A DNA stretch of 64,000 bases from Fusicatenibacter_A intestinipullorum (GTDB lineage: Bacteria; Bacillota; Negativicutes; Acidaminococcales; Acidaminococcaceae): assembly GCA_019117495.1 (NCBI GenBank), contig DWZP01000012.1, positions 1-64,000 on the forward strand, in the 5' to 3' direction. The notes below the pieces were generated by a model. The model was not told the origin of the DNA, did not search any database, and saw only the letters and a list, made by a program, of their open reading frames with translations. Positions 18,505 through 27,629 of this stretch are shown piece after piece. The translations under genes were made by a program, and so were the position numbers. Every line of letters begins with the position of its first letter. The stretch's first letter is position 1.

Positions 18505-18568
18505 TTGCGCACCTCTTTTCTGTTTTTATTATAGCCCGGCGGCGATTTTTGCGCTAATGGTAAAAACT

Positions 18569-18598
18569 CATATCGTGATATGAAATAAATTCATTTCA
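18569..18598. promoter_or_regulatory. Candidate LysR operator in the divergent intergenic region
   Basis: Two adjoining palindromes: CATATC-gt-GATATG (18569-18582) and TGAAAT-N6-ATTTCA (18581-18598). They overlap the expected -35 of the LysR gene, whose -10 TATAAT is at 18602-18607. The minus-strand operon has a -10 at 18528-18533 but no good -35, fitting activator-dependent transcription. Confidence 0.6.
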
Positions 18599-18627
18599 TG
18601 CTATAATAAACTTACGGAGGTTTTAGT

Positions 18628-19512
18628 ATGGAAATCAGAACCCTGCGCTATTTTTTAGAGGCGGCGCGCGAAGAAAATATGTCCAAAGCGGCGGAGCGGA
18701 TGCACATATCGCAGTCGGCGCTTTCCAAACAGTTAAAAGGGCTGGAGGAGGAGCTGGGCAAAAAACTGTTTGTGCGGCACAGCTTTTCCATCGAGCTGAC
18801 GGAAGAAGGGATGCTTCTGCGCAAGCGCGCGGAAGACTTGCTTTCGATGGCGGATAAAATAACGGCGGAGTTTGCCTCAATGGACGACATTATCGGCGGC
18901 AATATTTATTTTGGCTGTGCGGAATCGTACCAAATCCGGCATCTGGCGGCTTTAATTAAGCGTTTTAAAAAGCAGTACCCGGGGTTTCATTACCATATTA
19001 CCAGCGGGGATACGGAGCAGGTAACGGAAAAGCTGGATAAAGGGCTTTTAGATTTTGCCGTGCTGGTGGAGCGTCCGGATTATGCAAAATACAACGTTGT
19101 TAAAATGCCGGAATCGGACCGTTGGGGGCTGGTAATGCCTGCCGCGTGCGCACTGGCGCAGAAGGATTGCATTACTTTTGAAGATTTACTTGGGCTGCCG
19201 CTGTTTTGTTCCGGGCAGGGCTGGCATGCCGATTTGCCGCTGTGGTGCGGCGAGCGCATTAACGAGCTGACGCTGGAAGGTTCGTTCAGGCTGTCGTACA
19301 ATGCTTCTGTTTTTACGCGGGAAGGGCTGGGCTATTTATTAACCTTTGAGCATCTGGTTAATACCAGCAGTGAAAGCGGGCTTGTGTTCCGCCCGTTGTA
19401 CCCGGAGCTGACGACGGATATGTTTATTATCTGGAAGAAGCATCAGGTATTTACACCCATTGCCGAGCGTTTTATTAACGAACTGCAAAAAGAATTTGGG
19501 AGAAATAATTAA
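18628..19512 (+). CDS. LysR-family transcriptional regulator
   Basis: 294 residues: N-terminal winged helix-turn-helix (MEIRTLRYFLEAAREENMSKAAERMHISQSALSKQLKGLEEELG pattern, residues 1-44) and a periplasmic-binding-like effector domain (about 90-290). Divergent from the hydrolase operon with palindromes in between, so it most likely controls that operon and itself. Effector unknown. Confidence 0.92.
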   Translation: MEIRTLRYFLEAAREENMSKAAERMHISQSALSKQLKGLEEELGKKLFVRHSFSIELTEEGMLLRKRAEDLLSMADKITAEFASMDDIIGGNIYFGCAESYQIRHLAALIKRFKKQYPGFHYHITSGDTEQVTEKLDKGLLDFAVLVERPDYAKYNVVKMPESDRWGLVMPAACALAQKDCITFEDLLGLPLFCSGQGWHADLPLWCGERINELTLEGSFRLSYNASVFTREGLGYLLTFEHLVNTSSESGLVFRPLYPELTTDMFIIWKKHQVFTPIAERFINELQKEFGRNN

Positions 19513-19638
19513 AGTTTTCAGTCATCGGACTGAAAAGTGAAAATGCAAAAGTTTTTAAATTGCTAATCGAAAAACGCAGAAAAATTTGATAGAATTAAAA
19601 ATATAAAAAGAGTTAAAAATTTTTTAAGGAGAAAAACT

Positions 19639-20184
19639 ATGCGTACAGTTGCCTGTTTTGGCGATTCTTTAATTTTTGGTTTTCCGTATGGCCCTAAAGA
19701 ATCATGGATTGCGGAAGTTGAGGCAGAAACCGGCGTAACCATGCTTAATTACGGCGTGTGCGGCGATTGCTGTGACGATATTGTGTACCGCCTGAAAAAT
19801 ATGTATCTGCCTGAGCAGGTTGAAGCTGTTTTATTTTGGGGCGGAGCAAACGATATTTTAAACGGACGCCCGCAGGGCTTTGTTATTGATGATTTGAAAC
19901 GTGCGGCGGAATTTTGCGCGGCAAAAAAATGGCCGCTGGCTTTTGTGCTGCCGCTGTTTTCGGCTGACGACGATTTTAACGCAAGGGCAGAGCTTTTGCG
20001 GCGCCGTATGCAGCTTGAGTTCGGCGGGAAAGTATTTTTGCTTGATTTGCAGGAGGCTGTTGGCGAAACTGACAGAGAATTGCAGGCTGCGTATTTTGAC
20101 GGCATTCATCCTACCATAGCAACCTATAAAAAATTGGGCATGTGCGCTTCGCAGCTTTTGGCAGGCTGGCTGAAAGGCGAATGA
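19639..20184 (+). CDS. SGNH/GDSL-family hydrolase
   Basis: 181-residue cytoplasmic esterase-like protein with all four SGNH blocks: GDSLIFG (block I, nucleophile Ser near residue 10), the block II Gly in LNYGVCGD, GGANDI (block III Asn) and DGIHPT (block V Asp/His). RBS AAGGAG. A perfect 9-bp hairpin (19515-19536) without a T-run lies between the LysR gene and this one. Substrate unknown. Confidence 0.85.
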   Translation: MRTVACFGDSLIFGFPYGPKESWIAEVEAETGVTMLNYGVCGDCCDDIVYRLKNMYLPEQVEAVLFWGGANDILNGRPQGFVIDDLKRAAEFCAAKKWPLAFVLPLFSADDDFNARAELLRRRMQLEFGGKVFLLDLQEAVGETDRELQAAYFDGIHPTIATYKKLGMCASQLLAGWLKGE

Positions 20185-20274
20185 TTTGCTTTAAAGAGGC
20201 GGCATGGGGTATAATAATAGATAATAATAAAATGGCTTTAACAGGCCTTAAAATATGATACAGGAGATTTTATA

Positions 20275-21546
20275 ATGTTTATTGACAGAGCGAGAATTTA
20301 TGTGGAGGCAGGCGCAGGCGGCGACGGTATGAGCAGCTTCCGCAGAGAAAAATTTGTAGAAAAGGGCGGCCCTAACGGCGGCAACGGCGGACGCGGCGGC
20401 AGCGTTATTCTGCGTGCCGACAAAAACCTTAATACGCTGATTGACTTCCGCTATAAACGCAAATTTGTTGCAAAACGCGGCGGACAGGGCGGCAACAGCA
20501 ACTGCACCGGGCACAGGGCGGATGATGTTATTGTAAAGGTGCCTATGGGCACGCTGGTGCGTGACGACGCAACCGGTGTACGGCTGGCTGACCTTATTGA
20601 GGACGGGCAGGAATACGTTGTTGCCAAAGGCGGGCGCGGCGGCAAAGGCAATGCCTGCTATGCAACTTCCACCAACCGTGCGCCTACTTTTGCCGAAAAA
20701 GGCGAACCCGGTGAAAACCGCTGGGTTAAGCTGGAGCTTAAACTTTTGGCAGATGTAGGGCTTGTAGGCTATCCCAGCGTAGGCAAATCAAGCATTATTG
20801 CGCAGGTATCGGCAGCAAGGCCGGAAATTGCAGCTTACCATTTTACCACGCTGACCCCGGTGCTTGGCGTGGTGCGTATCGACGCCGAACGCAGCTTTGT
20901 GCTGGCGGATATTCCGGGACTTATTGAAGGCGCGCATCAGGGCGTTGGCCTTGGGTATGACTTTTTGCGCCATGTAGAACGCACAAAGGTGCTTTTGCAC
21001 GTGCTTGATGTTTCCGGTACGGACGGGCGCGACCCGATTGACGATTTTGAAAAAATTAATTTTGAACTGAAAGAATACAGCGACAAGCTGGCACGCCGCA
21101 AGCAGCTTGTTGTTGCCAATAAGATGGACTTGCCCGAGGGCAGGGAGAATTTTGAACGCGTAAAAAAATACGTGGAAGAAAAAGGCTTTGAAATTATGCC
21201 GGTATCGGCGGCAACTGGCGACGGTTTGCAGGCATTGATGTTTAAGGCTTATGAAATGCTGCAGGATTTTGTTCCGGAAGAAGACGAAGAAGAAAACCTG
21301 CTTATTGAAGAAATTGACCCGGACAGCTTTGAAGTAGTGCCCGGCAACGATACTGATTTTGAGGTGCGCGGCAAAAATATTGAGCGCCTTGTTGCCATGA
21401 CGAATTTTGACAATGATGAAGCGTTGTACCGCTTCCAGCTTATCTGGAAAAGCCTGAAAATTGATGATGCCCTGAAGGAAGCAGGCATTACCGAAGGACA
21501 GACTGTGCGTATACGCGACATGGTATTTGAATTTAAAGAATATTAA
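20275..21546 (+). CDS. obg: Obg GTPase
   Basis: 423-residue ribosome-associated GTPase (CgtA/ObgE). Gly-rich Obg fold at 1-157, G domain with GYPSVGKSS at 165-173, DIPGL switch II and NKMD, and a C-terminal OCT domain (about 345-423) found in Firmicutes members. Involved in 50S assembly and stringent control. A TATAAT with a TTGCTT 18 bp upstream (20186-20215) is a likely promoter. First gene of obg-proB-proA. Confidence 0.96.
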   Translation: MFIDRARIYVEAGAGGDGMSSFRREKFVEKGGPNGGNGGRGGSVILRADKNLNTLIDFRYKRKFVAKRGGQGGNSNCTGHRADDVIVKVPMGTLVRDDATGVRLADLIEDGQEYVVAKGGRGGKGNACYATSTNRAPTFAEKGEPGENRWVKLELKLLADVGLVGYPSVGKSSIIAQVSAARPEIAAYHFTTLTPVLGVVRIDAERSFVLADIPGLIEGAHQGVGLGYDFLRHVERTKVLLHVLDVSGTDGRDPIDDFEKINFELKEYSDKLARRKQLVVANKMDLPEGRENFERVKKYVEEKGFEIMPVSAATGDGLQALMFKAYEMLQDFVPEEDEEENLLIEEIDPDSFEVVPGNDTDFEVRGKNIERLVAMTNFDNDEALYRFQLIWKSLKIDDALKEAGITEGQTVRIRDMVFEFKEY

Positions 21547-21560
21547 ATGGGGTGAGGGGT

Positions 21561-22694
21561 ATGGTTTTACAGCGGAGTGATTTAAAAAAAGCCAAAAGGG
21601 TTGTTGTTAAGGTAGGTTCAAGCACAATTACCCATCAAAACGGCAAACGCGATTTTGGGCGTATTGACAGGCTGGCGCGGGAGATGTCTGATTTGCAGAA
21701 TCAGGGGCGCGAGATGATTCTGGTAACGTCCGGCGCGGTTGCAGTTGGGGTGGACAGGCTTGGACTGCCAGAAAAGCCGCGTACCATACCCGGAAAGCAG
21801 GCTGCTGCCGCAATAGGGCAGGGCATTTTAATGCACACTTACGAAAAGTTCTTTGCCGAATACGGGCAGATTGTAGCGCAGGTACTTTTAACGCGTATGG
21901 AGGCCATTGACCGCCACCGTTATACCAACGCGCGCAACACTTTTATGGAGCTTTTGAAAAACGGTGTTATTCCCATTGTTAACGAAAATGACGTAGTTGC
22001 GCTGGATGAACTGAAAATAGGCGATAACGATAATATGTCGGCGCTGGTTGCAGGAATTACCGATGCCGATCTGGTTATAATCTTATCTGATGTGGAAGGG
22101 CTTTATACGGCAAACCCGCAGACGCATCCGGAGGCAAAACTCATCAGCCAGATTGAAGAAATTACGCCTGAGGTAGAAGCACTGGCCGGCGGTGCAGGCA
22201 GCTCCGTTGGCACGGGCGGTATGTTTACCAAGCTGCAGGCGGCCAAAAATGCCACAAGCTCCGGCATTAACATGGTTATTGCCAGCGGCAGCGAAAAAGA
22301 TGTTATCGCGCGTATTTTAAACGGCGAGGAAATCGGCACGCTGTTTGCATCGAAAGAAAACCGCCTGCAGTTCCGCAAACGCTGGCTGGCGTTCGGCGCG
22401 CGCATTATGGGCAAAATTATCGTTGATGATGGCTGCGTAAAAGCAATTAAAAAAGCTGGCGGATGCAGCATTTTGCCGGCTGGCATAAGCGGTGTGGAAG
22501 GTGATTTTGAAGCAGGCAACACCGTAAGCGTTGTTACGCAGGACGGTTTTGAGCTGGCAAGGGGTTTATGCCACTATTCTTCTGATGAATTGCAGAAGAT
22601 AAAAGGCTGCAAAACATACCATATAGAAAAAATTCTTGGCCATAAAAATTTTGATGAAGTAATTCACCGCGATGATTTGGTAATTTTAAATTAG
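21561..22694 (+). CDS. proB: Glutamate 5-kinase
   Basis: 377 residues: amino-acid kinase domain (VVVKVGSSTIT, VTSGAVAVG, PIVNENDVVA, GDNDNMSALVA) followed by a C-terminal PUA domain (about 285-365). First step of proline synthesis, ATP-dependent phosphorylation of glutamate. Start ATG 21561 follows GTGAGGGG; a GTG nine bp upstream overlaps that RBS. Fifteen bp from obg, 9 bp from proA. Confidence 0.96.
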   Translation: MVLQRSDLKKAKRVVVKVGSSTITHQNGKRDFGRIDRLAREMSDLQNQGREMILVTSGAVAVGVDRLGLPEKPRTIPGKQAAAAIGQGILMHTYEKFFAEYGQIVAQVLLTRMEAIDRHRYTNARNTFMELLKNGVIPIVNENDVVALDELKIGDNDNMSALVAGITDADLVIILSDVEGLYTANPQTHPEAKLISQIEEITPEVEALAGGAGSSVGTGGMFTKLQAAKNATSSGINMVIASGSEKDVIARILNGEEIGTLFASKENRLQFRKRWLAFGARIMGKIIVDDGCVKAIKKAGGCSILPAGISGVEGDFEAGNTVSVVTQDGFELARGLCHYSSDELQKIKGCKTYHIEKILGHKNFDEVIHRDDLVILN

Positions 22695-22703
22695 GAGGCT
22701 GAC

Positions 22704-23963
22704 ATGATGACTACATTTGAACTGGTAAGAGCTAAAGCAGAAGCTGCTCATAAAGCTGCGGGCGCACTGGGCGTAGTATCGGCAGCTGTAAAAAACAAAG
22801 CACTGCTGGCTATGGCGGATGCGCTTCTGGCAAAAACAGATTTTATTATTGAAGCCAATGACAGAGATATGCAGGCTGCGAAAGAAAATGGCATGAAAGA
22901 ATCCATGCAGGACAGGCTGCGCCTTACGCCCGAACGTATTGAAGGCATGGCGGAAGGTTTGCGCCAGGTAGCGGCTTTGCCTGACCCTGTCGGCAATGTT
23001 ATAGGCGGGCAAACGCTGGCCAACGGACTTAAAATTACCAAAGTACGTGTGCCGCTCGGCGTTATCGGCATTATTTATGAAGCACGCCCCAATGTAACGG
23101 CAGACGCTATTGGCCTGTGCTTAAAATCCGGCAACGCGGTTGTGTTAAAAGGCGGCAGCGAAGCCATGCAGTCTAACATGGCGGTTGCAGGCGTGCTTAC
23201 CGAAGCCGCTGAAGCAGCAGGCATACCGCAGGGGGCAATTCAGTTTATTGATACTGCCGACCGTGCTGCGGTAACGGCGTTAATTAAACTTAACGATTTT
23301 GTTGATGTAGTAATTCCGCGCGGCGGCGCAGGCTTAATTAAGGCTGTTGTACAAAACGCCACTGTGCCCGTTATTGAAACCGGCAGCGGTGTATGCCATA
23401 CTTACGTTGATGCAGCGGCAGACTGCGCCATGGCGCGTAAAATTGCCTTTAATGCCAAAGTGCAGCGTCCTTCCGTATGCAACGCTATGGAAACACTTTT
23501 GGTACATAAAGATGTGGCAGGTAAATTTTTGCCGCAGATGTTGGACGAATATTTTAAAGCGGGCGTAACTGTTTTTGGCTGCCCGGCAACGCAGGAGTTT
23601 GATGAACGCGTACAGCCTGCAACGGAAGAAGACTGGGCAACGGAATACGGCGATTTGCGCCTTTCCGTTAAAATTGTGGAGAATATTGACGAAGCGCTGG
23701 AACATATTGCCAAATACGGTACTAAACATTCCGAATGCATTGTAACTGAAGATTACAATGCGGCGCGTAAATTCCAGGACTGCGTAGATGCGGCGGCGGT
23801 ATATGTCAATGCGTCAACACGTTTTACGGACGGCTTTGAGTTCGGCTTCGGTGCGGAAATCGGCATCAGCACGCAGAAGCTGCATGCGCGCGGGCCTATG
23901 GCTTTGCCGGAACTTACTTCGTATAAATTCCTTATTAATGGCAGCGGGCAAACCCGCGGTTAA
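22704..23963 (+). CDS. proA: Glutamate-5-semialdehyde dehydrogenase (gamma-glutamyl phosphate reductase)
   Basis: 419-residue aldehyde-dehydrogenase-fold enzyme, NADPH-dependent reduction of glutamyl-5-phosphate. The catalytic Cys is in VQRPSVCNAMETLLVH; other blocks are RVPLGVIGIIYEARPNVT and PRGGAGLI. Full length. RBS GGAGG 7 bp upstream. With proB it makes the proline precursor. Confidence 0.96.
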   Translation: MMTTFELVRAKAEAAHKAAGALGVVSAAVKNKALLAMADALLAKTDFIIEANDRDMQAAKENGMKESMQDRLRLTPERIEGMAEGLRQVAALPDPVGNVIGGQTLANGLKITKVRVPLGVIGIIYEARPNVTADAIGLCLKSGNAVVLKGGSEAMQSNMAVAGVLTEAAEAAGIPQGAIQFIDTADRAAVTALIKLNDFVDVVIPRGGAGLIKAVVQNATVPVIETGSGVCHTYVDAAADCAMARKIAFNAKVQRPSVCNAMETLLVHKDVAGKFLPQMLDEYFKAGVTVFGCPATQEFDERVQPATEEDWATEYGDLRLSVKIVENIDEALEHIAKYGTKHSECIVTEDYNAARKFQDCVDAAAVYVNASTRFTDGFEFGFGAEIGISTQKLHARGPMALPELTSYKFLINGSGQTRG

Positions 23964-23980
23964 TAAGTGCGGAGGTTAAA

Positions 23981-24190
23981 ATGGAAGAAATTGAACAGGA
24001 AGTGCTGGATTTATTACAGCGCAAAACTGATAATACGGATGAACTTACCGTACGCTTCCGCAATGCGGTAATGCTTGAGCGTGTTAAGAAAAAACTGCTT
24101 GGCATACCTGTGGCACGTTACGATAAAGAAAAACGCCGCGCATATCTTGAATATCCCGACGGCAGAAAAGTGTATGAAGATGAACAATGA
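23981..24190 (+). CDS. Small protein upstream of the zeta-toxin-like kinase, putative antitoxin
   Basis: 69 residues, helical N-terminal half (EEIEQEVLDLLQRK, VRFRNAVMLERVKKKLLG) and a beta-hairpin-like tail (RRAYLEYPDGRKVYED). No sequence similarity I can see to the epsilon antitoxin. It overlaps the following zeta-like gene by 17 bp, and starts 17 bp after proA with RBS GGAGG. Its position is that of an antitoxin in a toxin-antitoxin pair, but the role is inferred only from this. Confidence 0.65.
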   Translation: MEEIEQEVLDLLQRKTDNTDELTVRFRNAVMLERVKKKLLGIPVARYDKEKRRAYLEYPDGRKVYEDEQ

Positions 24191-24764
24191 TAAAAAGCCG
24201 GAAATAATTGTTTTTGCCGGGCCCAACGGAAGCGGCAAAACAACTGTTACTATGCTTGCCAAAATAATTCAGCCGTATATTAATGCGGATGAAATAAAAA
24301 AGAATTTGCTGTGTGAAGATTTGGAAGCAGCCAAAATTGCCGAAGGCATGCGTGAAAAAGCACTGGCGCAGAAACAGAGCTTTACGTTTGAAACAGTGCT
24401 TTCAACACGCCGCAACCTTGATTTGCTGCACCGCGCCAAAGAGCAGGGCTATTTTATAAGGTGCATCTATGTTTTAACGGTTGACCCGGCAATTAATGTG
24501 TACCGCGTGTTTTCGCGCGTGGCATCTGGCGGGCATCCTGTGCCGAAAGATAAAATTATTTCGCGCTGGCATAAGGCGCTGGGGCTGGTGCCTGAACTTA
24601 TCGGCGTGTGCGATATTGTGCATATGTATGATAACTCGGATGAGCCGTTCAGGATTTTTAAAAAGCGTAAAACGGAAACCTTTACATGGCCGTGCGATTT
24701 ATGGCCGCAGGAGGCAATAGAAAAACTTATAAGCACGGGAAAACCCGATATCGAATGTGAATAA
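24174..24764 (+). CDS. Zeta-toxin-family P-loop kinase
   Basis: 196-residue P-loop protein: Walker A GPNGSGKTT at 16-24, IN-ADEIKK segment, SFTFETVLST (zeta signature region with the Glu/Thr pair), and a downstream Arg-rich segment with SRVASGGHPVPKDKIISRWHK carrying candidate phosphate-binding Arg residues. Zeta toxins phosphorylate UDP-N-acetylglucosamine and block wall synthesis; chromosomal relatives of this kind are often uncharacterised. ATG 24174 is used (24180 is an alternative). Overlaps its small upstream partner; ends at a strong terminator. Confidence 0.82.
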   Translation: MKMNNDKKPEIIVFAGPNGSGKTTVTMLAKIIQPYINADEIKKNLLCEDLEAAKIAEGMREKALAQKQSFTFETVLSTRRNLDLLHRAKEQGYFIRCIYVLTVDPAINVYRVFSRVASGGHPVPKDKIISRWHKALGLVPELIGVCDIVHMYDNSDEPFRIFKKRKTETFTWPCDLWPQEAIEKLISTGKPDIECE

Positions 24765-24770
24765 TATAAA

Positions 24771-24806
24771 CACCGGAAGCCTTTTATGGTTTCCGGTGTT
24801 TTTTTG
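24771..24806 (+). terminator. Terminator after the zeta-like gene
   Basis: Perfect 11-bp stem CACCGGAAGCC / GGTTTCCGGTG with one G-U, loop of 6, followed by eight T. Closes the obg-proBA-zeta transcript. Confidence 0.9.
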
Positions 24807-24960
24807 TGCTAAGTTAAGTAAAAATAAAGCAGTATTAAAAACAAAACAAACAAAATATGCTAAAGTAAAACCTTGGTAAAAAATGCCCTGCAGAGCTTGC
24901 AGATACGGAAAAAGATTTGTAAGATAAAAATAAAGTTAGCTATGGGAAACAGGTGCGGAA

Positions 24961-25770
24961 ATGAAGGCGGATTTACATATACATTCTGTATTTTCGGACG
25001 GCAGCGACAGCAGGGAGAGTATTTTGCAAAAGGCTGCTGCCGTTGGAATTAAGGTTTTGGCATTTACTGAACATGACACAACAGAAGGCTGGCAGGAAAG
25101 CCTTGCGCTTGGCAGAAGGTACGGAATAACTGTACTGCCGGGTGTGGAAATATCTGCATGCGATGCTGAAACTGGCAAAAAGGTGCATATTTTAGGCTAC
25201 GGTTTTAAATGTGCAGAAGCCATAAACGCTTTATGCAGGCCCGTTGCCGAAGCGCGGCATGAAAATTCACTGCAAAAAATAAAAGTGCTGCAAAAGCTTG
25301 GATATAAAATAACGGAAGCAGACGTTTTGCCCTATGCCCATAAATATATTTTTAAAAAACACATAGTCCGCTATTTATTTGAAAGCGGGCAGGAAGATAA
25401 AATATTCGGGCATGTTTATCATAAAATTTTTCACGGCGGCGGGCCGGGAGATTTTGGCATAAAATATGTAAATGCCGCCAGCGCTGTAAAAGTAATAACG
25501 GAAAGCGGCGGTAAAGCGGTGCTGGCGCATCCTGGGCAGCAAAACAATTTTGAAATACTGCCGGAATTAAAAAGGGCAGGCTTATGGGGAATTGAACTTA
25601 AGCATCCGGTGCATAATGCCTACTGGCAGAAAATTGTATTGCAGGCAGCGGCAGATTACGGTTTATTTTGTACTGGCGGCAGCGACTGCCACGGAATTTA
25701 TTCCGAAAAATACCACGCGGTTGGTTCAAATTTATGCCCTGCGGCAGCGGCCGAAGAATTGCTGAAATAG
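24961..25770 (+). CDS. PHP domain phosphoesterase
   Basis: 269 residues with the metal motifs of the PHP family: DLHIHSVFSDGS (5-16), FTEHDTTEG, the LPGVEIS Glu, an AHPGQQ His and the C-terminal GGSDCHG. The layout resembles RNase AM / YciV-type 3',5'-nucleotide phosphatases. No own RBS consensus beyond GGTGCGG; ATG 24961 is the only in-frame start before DLHIH. Confidence 0.85.
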   Translation: MKADLHIHSVFSDGSDSRESILQKAAAVGIKVLAFTEHDTTEGWQESLALGRRYGITVLPGVEISACDAETGKKVHILGYGFKCAEAINALCRPVAEARHENSLQKIKVLQKLGYKITEADVLPYAHKYIFKKHIVRYLFESGQEDKIFGHVYHKIFHGGGPGDFGIKYVNAASAVKVITESGGKAVLAHPGQQNNFEILPELKRAGLWGIELKHPVHNAYWQKIVLQAAADYGLFCTGGSDCHGIYSEKYHAVGSNLCPAAAAEELLK

Positions 25771-25784
25771 AATAAAAACTCTTG

Positions 25785-25820
25785 AAAATATTATGCTTGC
25801 AAGCAGGCATAATATTTTTT
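25785..25820 (+). terminator. Terminator after the PHP gene
   Basis: 12-bp perfect stem (AAAATATTATGC / GCATAATATTTT) with a 10-nt loop and trailing T. Confidence 0.85.
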
Positions 25821-25913
25821 GCTTTGCGGCAGTTTTTAAAACGGCAGGGAATAATATTTTTTTGTAGAATTATATAACAGAATTCTTAATATGGATTCGA
25901 AGGAGGCGTGACG

Positions 25914-27524
25914 ATGAAAATTACTTTTTTTGGTGCCACAAGGATGGTTACCGGTTCATGCTATCTTATAGAAACAGGCGGCAGAAAAGTGCTGGTTGAC
26001 TGTGGTATGTTTCAGGGTTCTAAACTTGTAAACGCTTTTAATGAGCGTGATTTTGTTTTTAACCCCGGTGAAATTGACGCCATGGTTTTAACGCATGCGC
26101 ATATCGACCACAGCGGCCTGATACCGAAGCTGGTTGCACAGGGTTATAAAGGTCCGGTGTACTGCACAAAAACAACGCTGGAGTTATGCGGCATTTTACT
26201 GCCTGATAGTGCGCATATTCATGAATCAGATGCGGAGTTTGCCAACCGTAAGGGAATGCGTGCAGGGCGTAAATTCGTTAAGCCGCTTTATACGGTTGAT
26301 GAAGCCTATGCTGCGCTTAAAAATTTTGTAGTGCGCGGTTTTGACGAAGAATTTGATGTTATTCCCGGCATTAAGGCCAAATTTAAAGTAGCCGGGCACA
26401 TTGCCGGTTCTGCCATTGCAGAAATTTTTGCAGAGGAAGACGGTAAAAAAACAAAAATTATTTTTACCGGCGATGTCGGTCAGCCCGGTGCGCCGATTCT
26501 GGAAGACCCGGAACAGCTTCAGGGCGCCGATTTTATCATAACGGAATCCACTTACGGCAACCGTGTGCATAAAGTTTACGATAAAGCTGCCGAACTGGCC
26601 GAGATTGTTAACGATACGGCAGAGCGCGGCGGCAATATCATTATTCCGGCGTTTGCCGTTGGGCGTACGCAGGTGCTTTTGTATTATTTCCAAAAGCTGG
26701 CGCACGAAGGAAAAATTTCCAGCGATATACCTATTTACATAGATAGCCCGATGGCTAATAAAGCCACGCAGATTGTGCTTGGCAACCCGCAGGAGTTTGA
26801 CGACGAGGCACGCGCCATTTACGAAATGCAGGGCAGGCACCTGCTTTCGATGAAGCAGCTGCATTTTACAGCCACGGCGCAGGAATCGCGCATGATTAAT
26901 GAAATGCCCGGCACCAAAATTATTTTGTCTGCCAGCGGCATGTGCGATGCCGGACGTATTCTGCACCATTTAAAACACAACCTCTGGCGTGAGGACAGCA
27001 GCGTTATCATAGCCGGTTATCAGGCGGACGGCTGCCTTGGGCGCAAACTTATTGAAGGTGTGCGCCAGGTAAAAATTATGGGCGAGGATATCCGCGTTAA
27101 TGCGCGCATTTACAATTTAAAGGGCTTTTCGGCTCATGCCGATAAGGAACAGCTTTTAAACTGGTACGGCAAAATGGCGCAGAAGCCGAAAGCGTTTTTT
27201 GTAACGCACGGCGAAGTGGATGCTTCCATGGAACTTGCCGGAGAATTGCAGCGCCGTATCGGTACGGCTGCTTATATACCGCAGTATGGCGACAGCGTAA
27301 ACATCAGCGGCAGCGAATGGCAGGTAACGGAAGCTGCCGTTGCCAGCGATGTTCCGGAAGTTGCAGCGCTTAAAGATTATCTTAAAAATCTGGAGCGTAC
27401 TTATTTGCTGCACCGCGCCAAAATTGAGCAGGTTGTTGCACGCGACAGCGGAAAAGTTAAAGATATACGCAAAAAACTTGAAAAAATTAAAAAATATGTT
27501 GACGATATGCTGTCATCGTTGTAA
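25914..27524 (+). CDS. Metallo-beta-lactamase / beta-CASP ribonuclease
   Basis: 536 residues: MBL domain with HAHIDHSG (61-68), AGHIAGSA and FTGDVG metal ligands, a beta-CASP insert (about 210-400 with FAVGRTQ, SASGMCDAGR) and the terminal FSAHADKEQL. This is the prokaryotic CPSF73/KH-like RNA-processing group, distinct from RNase J by order and length. The C-terminal 60 residues are basic. ATG 25914 with GGAGG at 7 bp; a GTG at 25908 is less well placed. Confidence 0.88.
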   Translation: MKITFFGATRMVTGSCYLIETGGRKVLVDCGMFQGSKLVNAFNERDFVFNPGEIDAMVLTHAHIDHSGLIPKLVAQGYKGPVYCTKTTLELCGILLPDSAHIHESDAEFANRKGMRAGRKFVKPLYTVDEAYAALKNFVVRGFDEEFDVIPGIKAKFKVAGHIAGSAIAEIFAEEDGKKTKIIFTGDVGQPGAPILEDPEQLQGADFIITESTYGNRVHKVYDKAAELAEIVNDTAERGGNIIIPAFAVGRTQVLLYYFQKLAHEGKISSDIPIYIDSPMANKATQIVLGNPQEFDDEARAIYEMQGRHLLSMKQLHFTATAQESRMINEMPGTKIILSASGMCDAGRILHHLKHNLWREDSSVIIAGYQADGCLGRKLIEGVRQVKIMGEDIRVNARIYNLKGFSAHADKEQLLNWYGKMAQKPKAFFVTHGEVDASMELAGELQRRIGTAAYIPQYGDSVNISGSEWQVTEAAVASDVPEVAALKDYLKNLERTYLLHRAKIEQVVARDSGKVKDIRKKLEKIKKYVDDMLSSL

Positions 27525-27557
27525 ATTTATTAGTATATAATAATATGCTGCTCTTGG

Positions 27558-27599
27558 TACTGTTCCCAAAGGTAACACGCTTTGGGGACAGTATTTTTT
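27558..27599 (+). terminator. Terminator after the beta-CASP gene
   Basis: 14-bp stem TACTGTTCCCAAAG / CTTTGGGGACAGTA (one G-U pair) with 8-nt loop and six T. Confidence 0.9.
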
Positions 27600-27629
27600 G
27601 CGGCATAAAATATAAAGGAGGCGCTTTAT

